From NCBI RefSeq assembly GCF_002778325.1, contig NZ_NESI01000007.1:124001-188000 (forward strand): a stretch of DNA of 64,000 bases, in the 5' to 3' direction. The notes beneath the pieces are model-generated. The model was not told the origin of the DNA and did not search any database. It was given only the letters and a program-made list of their open reading frames with translations. The translations under genes and the position numbers were made by a program. The DNA is from Limnohabitans sp. B9-3 (GTDB lineage Bacteria > Pseudomonadota > Gammaproteobacteria > Burkholderiales > Burkholderiaceae_C). Each line of letters opens with the position of its first letter. The first letter of the stretch is position 1. Shown here piece by piece: positions 1-12,500 of this stretch.

Positions 1-220
1 TTCGGTCGCCAGCAACCAACGCCTGTCCGAAGCGCGGGCCAAGACCGTGGCCGCTTATTTGGTGCGTGCAGGCGTCAGCGCCAACAAGATCAGCAGCGAA
101 GGCCGTGGTTCCAGCGAGTTGGTTGACCGCGATTGCGCGCGGGTCGCGTCCCCCGTGAGCGTGGCCTGCAACAAAGTCAACCGGCGTGTGGTGGTTGAGT
201 TGACGGTTCACGTGCGTTGA
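1..220 (+). CDS. OmpA-family C-terminal domain protein (5' end missing)
   Basis: The reading frame is open from base 2 to a TGA at 218-220; the N-terminus lies outside the window. The 72 visible residues are the end of an OmpA/Pal-type peptidoglycan-binding domain. They include the family pattern of an SxxRAxxV-type helix (seen as LSEARAKTVAAYL), then a GVSANKIS segment, a GRGSSE turn and a final NRRVVVEL strand. A cysteine pair in the loop before NRR resembles the loop of the OmpA-family gene at 34263-35447. Such proteins anchor the outer membrane to peptidoglycan. It lies directly upstream of a giant adhesin gene, as the second OmpA gene does, which suggests an adhesin-linked role (inference). 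Confidence 0.85.
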   Translation, partial: SVASNQRLSEARAKTVAAYLVRAGVSANKISSEGRGSSELVDRDCARVASPVSVACNKVNRRVVVELTVHVR

Positions 221-229
221 CCCTCTAGG

Positions 230-257
230 CTCAGGCGACGCAGCGAAGTCGCCTGAG
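230..257 (+). terminator. hairpin after the ompA-like gene
   Basis: A perfect 10-bp inverted repeat (CTCAGGCGAC / GTCGCCTGAG) with an 8-base loop begins 10 bases after the stop codon. No T-run follows, so it may be a weak terminator or an mRNA-end stabiliser rather than a classic intrinsic terminator. Confidence 0.45.
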
Positions 258-290
258 TGGACGGCTAACCGTCAAAACGATAAATATTAA

Positions 291-339
291 ATTTAAGTAC
301 TCATTAATTGTTGATTTTGATGTTTACGATGTATTATCC
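291..339 (+). promoter_or_regulatory. A+T-rich upstream block, copy 1 (adhesin 1)
   Basis: This 49-bp block matches 20749-20797, upstream of the third adhesin gene, at 42 of 49 positions by my alignment, without gaps. The core TTGTTGATTTTGAT is identical in both. The region 221-550 has no convincing gene, so conservation of this non-coding block between two different adhesin classes points to a shared control element such as a regulator or nucleoid-protein site. Its exact role is unknown. A TAAGTAC element within it (294-300) recurs at 360-366. Confidence 0.55.
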
Positions 340-371
340 AAATTGTAATTTATCCATCATAAGTACACACC

Positions 372-449
372 ATGTTAAGAAAATTAAACCAAGTCACATC
401 GACTAAAGCGCCAAAGCGTACTTTTCGCAGTGTCCGCATTGATTTTTGA
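372..449 (+). other. possible 25-codon leader ORF
   Basis: An ATG at 372 opens a 25-residue frame ending in TGA at 447-449. It encodes a basic peptide with several Lys and Arg residues and lies just before the conserved leader motif. No ribosome-binding site precedes it and no counterpart of similar sequence is seen upstream of the other adhesins, so it may be chance. The rest of 221-550 holds the hairpin, the A+T-rich block and the leader motif. Confidence 0.15.
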
Positions 450-455
450 ATGACC

Positions 456-499
456 TTTAACAAAGCTTAATACAACGAATTGCCTCGTTTCGCAAGAAT
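456..499 (+). promoter_or_regulatory. shared adhesin leader motif, copy 1
   Basis: The pattern TTTAACAA-N3-TTAATAC, then about 13 bases, then TTTC-N2-AAGAAT ends 51 bases before the start of adhesin 1. The same pattern is found before adhesin 2 (15368-15411) and adhesin 3 (20932-20975) at nearly the same distance from the start codon (50 and 55 bases). The 20-base string TTAATACAACGAATTGCCTC is identical in copies 1 and 2. TTAATAC could contain a -10-like element; the downstream half could be transcribed leader. Confidence 0.55.
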
Positions 500-550
500 T
501 TACGCCATTCGAGTCGTTTCACTTCTCTCTCATTTCTAGGCAGCCAAATC

Positions 551-3500
551 ATGAGCACAACCTCCACTAACCTCTCCAGTACAAACCTCATTGCAGGCTT
601 GTCTACAAGAGACTTGTTTGCGTTGGACAACCTGCGGGCTTTTTCCCCAGGTGTGGCCGTGTGCCAAGAAAGTGATGCCCGAACAAGCGGTGGTGCCATC
701 AACGCGCAAGAAATACAAGACGGAACCGTGATAACGATCTCAGTGGCGGGCGGTGGTGCCAGAGTCGGCGACAGATTGCGAGTGGTCATTGACGGCAGCA
801 TTGCTGTCGATCACATCTTGACCGCCAACGACATCAACGGCATCAACGGCAGTTCGGCCTCCAAAGGCATCGCCAGAGTGACCGTGACTGCTGAGGTTTT
901 GTTGGCTTTGTCGCAAGGCGCACATTACGTGACCTCACAAATCTCGTACCTCAGCGGTGCGTTTGCTGGCATGCACAGCAGAGTCAGCTTAGCCAGGGGT
1001 ATTTTTAACATCGACACCGTTGGACCCGATGTGGTGGTCACCTCGTTGGGAGACGACCTCAAAACCGCAGCAGAAGCGACAGACCCCGCTGGCATCATGA
1101 CCGTGCAAAGCGAGGCCAATGCCACCTCCACGGTCACCTTTGTGGGTCAAAACGGGCAAGTCATCAAAAACATCACCCACAACGGCACAGCCAAGCCTGT
1201 CGTGCTCACAGCCGCAGATTTGGTAACTTTGGGTAACGGCCCTGTTGAAGTGACCACCGTCACCAAAGACAAAGCCGGCAACATCATCACTAACCCCGAC
1301 GTGGCAGATGGCGACTTCACGCTCGACACCATCGCTGCCGTTGCCGTGGCAGACGAGGTCAACGCCACAGAAGACGTGGTCAGCACAAGCGCCAACGTGG
1401 GCAGCAACGACACCAACAAAGACGGCTCAGAGACTTACAGCTTGGTCGGCAGCGCCACAGGCCTCTACGGCACGTTGGTGCTCGGTGCCAATGGCGCATA
1501 CACCTACACCCGAACGGCTAACTTAGATGCCATTCAAGCCACCGTCACGGACACCTTCACCTACAAGGTCACGGATGCAGCGGGCAACACCACGCAAAGC
1601 ACGCTCAAAATCAACATGGCCCCCGTCAACGACGCCGCGGTCATCAGTGGCAACGTGGCAGGTGCAGTGACTGAAGCAGGCGGCGTAGCCAACGCGATTG
1701 CTGGCACACCAACTGCTTCGGGCACATTGACCTCAACAGACGTCGACGGCACAGTCAATGCATTCACGGCAGTGGCATCGGGCACAGCCAGCACCAGTGG
1801 CTACGGCACTTACGCCATGACAGCAGGTGGCGTGTGGACCTACACGCTCAACAACGCCAACACGACAGTGCAAGCCTTGGCAGCAGCAGCCACGCTAACC
1901 GACACCTTCACAGTAACGGCAGCCGATGGCACGTCCAAGGTCATCGCCGTCACCATCACGGGAAGCAACGACACCGCCACCATCACCGGCACAGCGACAG
2001 GCGCAGTCACCGAAAACGCCGCCGTTAGCACCGTGGGCGGCACCCTGACCGTCTACGATGTGGACACAGGCCAAGCCGTCTTCCAAACGCCTGCCAGCTT
2101 GCTCGGGACCTACGGTTCATTCACCTTGAACACAACAACAGGTGTGTGGGCCTACACCTTGGACAACACCAAGCCAGCCGTGCAAGCGCTCATCGCTGGG
2201 CAACAAGTGACAGACAGTTTGTTGGTCAAGAGCCAAGACGGCACTGCCACACAAAACTTGCTCGTCACCATCACTGGCATCAACGATGCCACCCTCATCT
2301 CCGGCATCACCACAGGTGATGTGATCGAGGCTGGCGGTGTGGCCAACGCCATTGCAGGCACACCAACTTCCACGGGCACCTTGATCGGCACCGATGTGAA
2401 TGGTCAAGGCCTAGCGTTCACTGCAGTGGCAGCAGGCACCACCAGCACGGGCGGCTACGGCACTTACAGCATGACCGCTGCAGGCGTGTGGGCTTATTCG
2501 CTCAACAACAGCAACACCGCTGTGCAGGCCTTAGCCACGGGTATCACACTCACCGACACCTTCACCGTCAGTGCGGTTGACGGTACGACCAAAGTCATCT
2601 CGGTCACCATCACTGGCACCAACGATGCCGCCATCATTTCTGGTGCCACAACGGGTGCCATCCTCGAAGGCGTTGTCAGCACATCCGGCACCCTCACATC
2701 CACTGACGTGGACGGCACCGCCAACGCGTTCACCGCAGTTGCAGCAGGAACTACCACCCTTGGCGGTTACGGCACTTACGCCTTGTCACCCGCGGGTGCG
2801 TGGACTTACAACCTGAACAACGCAAATGCCACCGTTCAAGCTCTCAGCCAAGGCGCGACATTGAACGATACGTTCACCGTGGCTGCTGCCGATGGCACGC
2901 AGCAAGTGGTGACTGTGACGATCACAGGCACCAACACAGCTGCAGTTATCTCGGGTACAACAACCGGATCAGTCATCGAAGCCGGTGGCGTGGCCAACGC
3001 GATTGCGGGCACGCCCACGGCCACAGGCACACTCACTTCCATAGACGTTGACGGGGTGAACAACGCCTTCACCGCTGTAACAACCAGCACCACCAGCACA
3101 AGCGGCTACGGTGCATTCACCATGACAGCTGCTGGTGTGTGGACCTACACGCTCGACAACAGCAACACCACCGTTCAAGCCTTGGCAGCCTCTGCCACGC
3201 TGACCGACACCTTCACCGTCACATCAGCAGACGGCACCGCCAAAGTGGTGACCGTGACCATCACCGGTGCCAACGACGCACCCGTGGTGGCTGCAGCCAT
3301 CCCTGACCAAATCGCTGTTCTGGGTACTCCCTTCAGCTACACCCTGCCCGCAGGCACCTTCAGCGACCCTGAAGCCACGCTCACCTACACCGTCACACGC
3401 GGTGACGGCACGGCGTTGCCAACCTGGGTGACCTTTAATGCCGCCACACGCACCTTCAGCGGCACACCCACCGACACCATCGACTTCAACATCAAAGTCA

Positions 3501-6500
3501 CTGCCAGCGATGGCACGGCCAGCATCAGCGACGCCTTCTTGGTGGGCATTGCCCCTGTGGCCAGCAGCGCGGCCATCACCAGCAGCACAGGGATTCAAAA
3601 CAACTTCTTGAACGAGGGAGACACGGTCACCGCTACCGTTAACTTTGGTGAGAAGGTCTACATCACCGGCACGCCACAGATCACGCTCAACATGGGTGGC
3701 ACGTTGGTTCAGGCCGACTACGTCAGTGGTTCGGGCACCAATGCCATTGCCTTTAGCTACACCATCTTGGCGGGGCAGACCGATGCCAACGGCATCAGCA
3801 TCAATGCGAACTCGTTGGACTTGAATGGCGGCACGCTTAAGGACGCTGTTGGCAACAACGCCACCCAAAACTTTGCGTTGGTTGCCGACAACATCAGCTA
3901 CAAAGTTGACACCTCGGCACCTGTGGCTGTGGCCGACGTCAACAGTGGCACAGAAGACATCACCACGTTGACGGGCAGCGTGGCCACGAACGACACCAGC
4001 AAAGACGGTAGCGAGACCTACGCGATGGTGGGCAGCGCTATGGGCACCAAAGGCAATTTGGTGCTTAACCCCAACGGCAGCTACACCTACACGCGCACAA
4101 CCAGTGCGGATGAGATTTTGGCCAACCTTGATGAAACCTTCACTTACTCGGTGACGGATGCAGCAGGCAACACCACGCAAAGCACGCTCAAAATTACGCT
4201 GTCGCCGGTCAACGATGCGGCTGTCATCAGCGGAAACGTGGCCGGTGCTGTGACCGAAGCAGGCGGCGTGGCCAACGCCATCGCTGGCGCACCCACTGCT
4301 ACTGGCACCTTAACCTCTGCCGATGTGGACGGCGTACCCAACTCGTTCATCGCAGCGCTCGCAGGCTCAGCGACCGCAGGCGGCTACGGCACCTACGCCA
4401 TGACCGCTGCAGGCGTGTGGACTTACACGCTGAACAACGCCAACACGACCGTGCAAGCTTTGGCCGCAGGTGCAACCCTCAATGACACGTTCACCGTGAA
4501 TGCCGCAGACGGCACGCCCAAGGTCGTCACCGTCACCATCACGGGCGCCAATGACGCTGCTGTCATTGCGGGAACCAGCACAGGTGCCATCACAGAAGAT
4601 GCACCCACCAACACGGCCAGCGGCACACTGACAGTGACCGATGTGGATGCAGGCCAAGCGGCCTTTCAGACGCCTGCCTCACTCGTGGGCACCTACGGCA
4701 CTTACACCTTAGACACCACAACGGGCGCTTGGGGCTACACACTGGACAACACCAAAGACTCGGTGCAAGCCTTGGCCGTTGGCCAGCAAGTGACAGACAC
4801 TTTGGTGGTGAAAAGCCAAGACGGCACGGACACAAAAAACGTGGTGGTCACCATCACAGGCGTCAACGACGCCCCCATTGTCGCCAACCTGATCGCAGAC
4901 ACAGCTGGCCTTGAGGGCACAGCCCTGAGTTACACCGTGCCTGCCAACGCCTTCACCGACGTCGACAACCCCACGCTGTCCTACACCTTCGCTGTGGTTG
5001 ACGCCAACGGCACAGCCCTCGCGACGCAGCCCACTTGGCTCTGCTTCAATGCGGCCACACGCACGTTCTCAGGCACGCCACCTGCGGGCGCCGCAGGCAC
5101 GGTGTTCGTCAAAGTGACGGCCAGCGATGGCAGTCTGAGCGCCAACGACACGTTCAACATCGTGGTCACAGCACCCGACAACATCGCCCCCACCTTGGTC
5201 GGCAGCAACCCGAGTGACAACGGGTTCATGATGGCCGTGGGCAACAACATCATCCTCAACTTCAGCGAAGCTGTTGCCAAAGGCACAGGACTGATTCAGT
5301 TGTTCAAAGCCGATGGCACTTTGGTGCAAAGCTTTGATGCCGCCACCAGTCCATTGGTGACTGGATGGGGGGGGAGCAACCTGACCATCAACCCCACAGC
5401 CAGCTTGCTGGCCAGCACCGGCTACTACATCAAGGTCGCACCCACCGCCGTCAAAGACTTGGCAGGCAACGCTTATGCCGGCATTGCGGATGCGACCACG
5501 TTGAACTTCACCACAGCCGATGCGAGCGGTGCCATTGGGGTGCCTGCCAACGGCATCATGGCTATTGAAGACTTGTCCACCATCGGTGACTTCAACGGCG
5601 ACGGCTACGACGACTTCATTGTGGGCGCAGGCATCAATGGCTCCTCAGAGGGTGCTGCTTTTGTGGTCTATGGCAATGCCAATGGCACCGTGCCTAACTT
5701 GAGTGCCGGCAGCATTGCCGCCAGTGCGGGCTTCAAAATTGTGTCGGGCCAGACGGGCGATTACTTGGGTATCGCGGTCAACAGTGCAGGCGACACCAAC
5801 GGTGACGGCCTCGCCGATTTGGTGGTGACCGCGAAATATGGCGATGCGTCGTCTCGTGAATCGGCTTATGTGGTTTTTGGCAAAAGCAACGCCAGCACCG
5901 TGTTTGCGACAGGGTTGAACGTTGGCACGGGTTTCACAGCCAACATGGGTTACCAGATCAAAATCGATGAAAGCTATTGGGGGCATGCGGTCAGCAATGC
6001 AGGCGATGTCAACGGTGATGGCTTGAGCGATTTGCTAGTGACTTCTGATTTCAGTGCCTCACGGAATGTGTATGTCATTTACGGCAAAACAGGCAATCAA
6101 TCCGTCACCCTGACGTCCTACACCCAGTTCACCCCCGACATGGGCTACAACGTTTTGAGCAGTAACGTGACGGATTTGGGGCAATCTGTCTATGGGGCAG
6201 GCGATGTCAACGGTGATGGTTTGGCTGACTTCATTGTGAGTGCGCCCAACAACGTGACCAATGGGCGTGGCATGGTCTATGTGGTGTATGGCAACAACAC
6301 CGGCACGTCGGTTCAATTGAACGCCACCGATGGCATTGCAGCCAGCCAGGGTTACAGAATTTTGGGTGACACGGGCAACAACAGCTCGTATTCGCGTTTT
6401 GGTTTTGCCGTCTCCAGTGCCGGCGACGTCAACGGCGATGGCCTGGCCGATGTGATGGTCAGCTCACCATATCAACCCGGTACGGTCGGTGGTGCCGTGT

Positions 6501-9500
6501 ATGTCGTGTACGGCAACAGCAGCGGCAACGTGTTGGACATTGACTTGGCCAACAACTCAGGCTTGCTTGCGGCTTCGCGCGGTTTCCAGATTTCCAGTGC
6601 ACTGGTTGGTGACTTCCTCGGACCTTATGGCAAGGACATTGCCAGCGCGGGCGACATCAACGGTGATGGCTTGAGTGACATGATCATCAGTGGTCGTGAC
6701 GACAACGGCAGCACCGCTGCCAGCACCTATGTGGTGTATGGCAACGCCAGCGGCACCAACGTGGCCATCGATGCCAGCGGCAACATCGCGGCCAGCAACG
6801 GCTTCAAGCTCAAAGGCGCCGTAGGTTTTGCCGTGGCCAGTGCGGGCGACATCAACGGCGATGGCTTGAATGACCTGTTGGTATCGGCCAGATTGGGCAG
6901 CACAGCCAGCTACAACGTGGTGCTGGGCGGCACGCAGTGGGTGACGGCTGCGCTGGACGGTGCAGGCGCCTTCGCGGGCACATCGGGCAGCGAAGCCTTG
7001 ATCGGCTCTGCGGGCAACGACACCATCAACGGTGGTGGTGGTGTGGACCGTTTCTTTGCAGGCCGTGGCGACGACACCATCGTGCTGACGTCCAGCGACA
7101 TCGCCAATTTGCAAAACAACAGCACGGGCCAGACCGCCAAGACCACGGTCAGTGGCGGCACAGGTTTTGACACGATTCGCCTGAGCGGTGGGGCCAGCCT
7201 GGACCTGCTCAAGGTCAGCAACGCGGCGGCCATGGGCATTGACGAGACCAGCCGCATCGAAGGCATTGAGCGCATTGACATGGCCACGGATACAGCGGCC
7301 AACGTGCTCAATATTTCAAACAAAGACGTCAACGACATGGCCGGGTTCAACCAAATTCGAATTGGCAGCGCCAGTGCGGACGGCAAGACCTGGATCAACT
7401 TGAACGGCGGCACGGCGCTGGCCGCGACCACGCGTTTTCATCAAATGGTGATCGACGGCGGCAGCAACGACACGGTGGCACTCACGGCCAATGGCGGCGC
7501 ATGGTCCAACGTGGGCGTGGTCAGCAACGGCACGACCCAATACACCGTCTACCAAAACACCGCGACCAACTCGCAGTTGCTGGTGCAGCAGGGTGTGACG
7601 GTGGACACCCAAGCCCCAACCCTGTTGTGGAGCACGCCCGCCGACAACGACTATGTCAACACAGCCAATTTGGGCAACAACATCACGCTGCAGTTCAGCG
7701 AGAACGTGGTCAAGGGCAATGGCTTTATTCAGTTGTGGAACAAGACCACGGGCCAGCCCGTGCAAGCGTTTGACGTGAGCAGCAGCACGCTCGTCACCGG
7801 TTGGGGCACCAGCACCTTGACGATCAACCCCACAGCCAACTTGGCGGCTGCCACCGATTACTTCATCAAGATCAGTGACAACGCCATTCAAGACAGCGCA
7901 GGCTTGGCTTATTCGGGCATGAACAGCGACCTTCAGCTGAACTTCTCCACCCAATCTGCAAACAGCAGCTATGCAGTGCCTTCGTCCTTCACGAGTGCAG
8001 CTTCGACCGACGCGTATTTGCGCTCGGTGGGCACAGCCGGGGACTTCAATGGGGACGGTTACGACGACTTGCTGGTCGGTGTGGCGGGTTCAACGCAGTC
8101 GGGCGTGTATGTCATTTACGGCAATGCACTGGGTGAAGGCTTGAATCTGGACAAAGATCCGGTCATGAGCAACGGTGTGATTGCGGCCGACCAAGGCTTC
8201 AAAATTCATGGCGCTGATTACCTGGGCACATCGGTGTCTGGCATTGGCGACGTCAACGGCGACGGCTATGCCGACGTCTTGATCGGTGCCAGCTCAGACA
8301 GCCAGGGCGGTAGCAACGCCGGTGCGGCTTTTGTGGTGTACGGCAGTGCCGACCCTGCTGCGCTGAACCTCTCCAGTGGCACGATCGCCGCAGCGCGTGG
8401 CTTCAAGGTCACAGCAGGCTCCGCATACGGCACGCTGGGTGACAGCGTCTCTGGCGTGGGCGACGTGAACGGTGACGGTATCGGCGACTTCGTCATGGGC
8501 TATGCAGGTGCCAACGCCGGCGCTGGCAACGGCGCAGCTTATGTGGTGTACGGCAAAACCAATGCCACATCCTTGACCTTCGGCACTGATGGCAGCATTG
8601 CCGCGACAGATGGTTTCATGCTCACGGGGGCTGTGAGCGAGAATGCCGGCTTCTCGGTGTCGGGCGCCGGTGACGTGAACGGCGACGGCCTGGCCGATGT
8701 GATCGTCAGTGCCAACGGGGCATTGACGAATGCGGATGGCGCAACGTATGTGATTTTTGGCGGCGCAACGGGCGGCGACATGAGCGCGCTGGTTGCCGCA
8801 GGCAAAGGGTTCAAGATCGCGGGTTTAACCAACAGCACCGGCTACCAGTTGGGCACCAGCGTGTCCAGCGCCGGCGATGTCAACGGTGACGGTTATGCCG
8901 ACTTGATCGTGGCCACCGACACGGACCAAAGCTACACCGCTGCCTATGTTGTTTACGGCGGCGCTGCCCCCACCAATGTGAGTCTGGCAGCCAGCACCAT
9001 TGCCGCAGCAAAGGGCTTCCGCATTTTGGGCAACACCGCCAATGGCGCAGGTTTGGGCCAGGTCTCAGGTGCGGGCGACCTCAACGGCGACGGCTTTGCC
9101 GATGTGATCGTGGGTTCCACCAACGGTTCGTCTTATGTGGTCTACGGCAAAGCCACGGGTGCTGAAGTCAGTGTGAGCACGGGCATCATTGCCGCATCAC
9201 AAGGCTTCAAGCTCACTTACTCGACCAACACCACCTCAACCACCGCCAAAGCGGTGTCGTTTGCGGGTGACTTTGATAGCGATGGCTTGACCGACTTGGT
9301 GATTGCCGATGCTACCGATTTTGGAAATTCTCAAACCTACAAAATCGTCTTCGGTGGCACGCAGTGGCTGACCACACCGGTCATCGGCAATGGCGCTGTC
9401 ACAGGCACTGCAGCGTCTGAGGCCATCCTCGGCTCGACCGCCAACGACACCCTGACAGGCGGCGGCGGTGTGGACCGTTTCTTTGCGGGTAAGGGCGATG

Positions 9501-12500
9501 ACACCATCGTGCTCTCCTTAAGCGATGCAGCCAACTTGGCTGACAACACCGTTGCAGCCGCGAAAGCTTCTGTGAACGGTGGCTCGGGGTTTGACACGAT
9601 CCGCATGAGCGGTGGTGCCAGCTTGAACTTGAGCACCATCAGCAACGCAGGGGCCATGGGCTTGGAAGAAAACAGCCGCATCGAAAGCATCGAACGCATT
9701 GACTTGGCCAACGACACCACCGCCAACACCCTGATGCTGGCGGCCAGGGACGTCAAAGACATGGCGGGCTTCAACATCATCCACACCGGCTCGGTCAGTG
9801 CCGACGGCAATACTTGGAAGAACGTGACCGGTGCGGCGTTGAGCGACATCACCAAGTTCCACCAGCTGGTGGTGGACGGTGGCAGCAACGACGCTTTGAC
9901 TTTTGCCGCCGACACCGGTTCATGGACCAACGTCGGTACTGCCACCCAAACTGTGGCCGCTACCAACAGCACCACCACTTACACCGTCTACCAAAACAAC
10001 GCCACCAACTCCCAGGTGTTGGTGCAAGCGGGTGTCGGCGTGACCACGCCCCCCGTGCTGGTGTCCAGCACTCCGAGCGACAACGGCTACATGCTGACCT
10101 TGACCAACAACATCACGATGACGTTTGACCAAGTGGTGCAGAAGGGCACGGGCACCATCGGCATTTACAAGACTTCGGACAACACACTGTTAGAAACCGC
10201 CTACGACGTGGTCAGCAGCGGCTTGGTCACCGGTTGGGGCACGAACACCCTGACCATCAACCCGACCGCCAACTTGACCGCGAGCACGGGTTATTACGTC
10301 AAGGTGTCCAACACCGCTGTGAAAAACGCAGCGGGCGCGACCTTTACAGGCATCAACGATGCCACCACCCTCAACTTCAGCACGGCAGCGGCCGATGGGA
10401 GTGTGTCGGCTGGCACAAGCTATGTCGGTGCAGGCGGCAGTAATTTGGGCTTCACGGTTTCGGGCGCGGGTGACGTGAACGGCGACGGCTTTGGCGACTA
10501 CCTCGTAGGTGCCCACGAAACACACAGTGCCTTTGTGGTGTATGGCAATGCCAGCGGCTTGGGCATGGATTTGGCGGGCGGGACCATCCCGGCTTCTAAA
10601 GGCTTCAAAATTTCGGGAGGCTATTCAACGGGCTACTCGGTGTCGGGTGTGGGCGACGTCAACGGTGATGGCTATGACGACGTGTTGGTGGGCATGAGGA
10701 GCTCCACCTTCGTACCCACGGCCTACGTGGTGTATGGCAACTCGATTGGAACCAATGTGTCGATCTACCCCAGTAATGAGATCCCATCCAGCTTGGGTTT
10801 CACAATTTCTGGCGCTCCCGGTTCGTATGTGGGTTACTCGGTATCGGGGGCGGGTGACGTCAACGGCGACGGCTTGGCCGATTTGGTCGTGGGCGGCCCG
10901 GGCTCAGGCGGCGTGCCCGTGATGTATGTGGTGTATGGCCGCGCAGGCAGTGCGGCTGTCAACCTGTCTTCGGCCACCATTGCTGCGAGCGACGGCTTCA
11001 AAGTGACCAGTCGAGTCGATAGCGGATTTGGCAGCATTGTGTCTGGTGCAGGTGATGTGAACGGTGACGGCTTGGCTGACGTGATCGTGGGTGCCAACAT
11101 CATCGGCAGTGCGTATGTGATTTATGGCAACTCAACAGGCACGGCTGTTGACGTCATGTCTGGCTCAATCGCTGCAGGCAGTGGCTTCAGGATCGTGACG
11201 GCGCAAGGGGCTAATTCTTTTGGGCTCAGTGTCTCTGGCGCAGGCGATGTCAACGGTGATGGCTTGGCCGACGTGATGGTGGGTGACAGAGTCAACAACA
11301 GCGTTTATGTGGTGTATGGCAACACCATGGGGGCCACGGTGAACATCAACAGCACAGGCGGCATTGCCGCCAGCAGTGGTTTCCGCATTGCAGGCACGTC
11401 AGACAGCCTGGGTTTCACGACGTCAGCTGTGGGGGATGTGAACGGGGATGGCCTGGCCGACGTGTTGGTGGGGCCCTACCAGAACGTGGGTTATGCGTAT
11501 GTGGTGTACGGCAATGCCAGCGGCAGCACGGTGAACATCTCCAGCAATGGCAGCATTAACGCGAGCAACGGTTTCAAGATCACAGGTGCCAGCACCGGTT
11601 ACTTTGCCTATTCGCTGTCCGGTGCAGGCGATATCAACGGCGACGGCTTGAGTGACCTCATCATGGGGTCATTGGGCAATGGTTACAGCCTCGTCCTCGG
11701 CGGCACGCAGTGGGTGACGTCTGCCGTGACCGGCACTGGCACAGTCACGGGCGGTACGGGGGCCGAAGCCATCATCGGCTCGGCCGCCGCTGACACCTTG
11801 ACCGGTGGCGGCGGTGTGGACCGTTTCTTTGCTGGCCAGGGCAACGACACCATTGTATTGACGGCCAGCGACGTGACCAACCTCGCCAACAACACGACGG
11901 GCCAAACGGCCAAGGCCACGGTGAGTGGCGGTGGTGGCTTTGACACGATCCGCCTGAGTGGCGGTGCGGGCTTGAACCTGAGCAGCATCAGCAACAGTGG
12001 CGGTATGGGCTTGGAAGAAAACAGCCGCATCGAAAGCATCGAGCGCATCGACCTGGCCACCGACACCACCGCCAACGCGCTGGTGCTGGCCGCCAAAGAC
12101 GTGAAAGACATGGCGGGCTTCAACCTGTTCCGCACCGGCAGCGCCAGTGCAGACGGCAAGACTTGGACCAACGTGAATGGCGGCACCGCCCTGAGCGCGA
12201 TCACAGCATTCCACCAACTGCAAGTGGACGGTGGCAACACCGACAGCTTGGTGCTCAACACGCATTTGGGTGTGTGGACCAACGCGGGCACCGTGAACAA
12301 CGGCACCAGCAATTACACGGTGTACCAAAACGATGCCACCGACACGCAGGTCTTGGTGCAAGCGGGCGTGAGCGTGGTGAATGCACCTGTCATGTTGGCA
12401 TCGAGTAACCCAGTGGCCAACGGCTATCTGATAGCGCTGGGCAACAACCTCTCGCTGACCTTTGACCAAGCCGTGCTGCAAGGCACGGGCACCATTCAGC

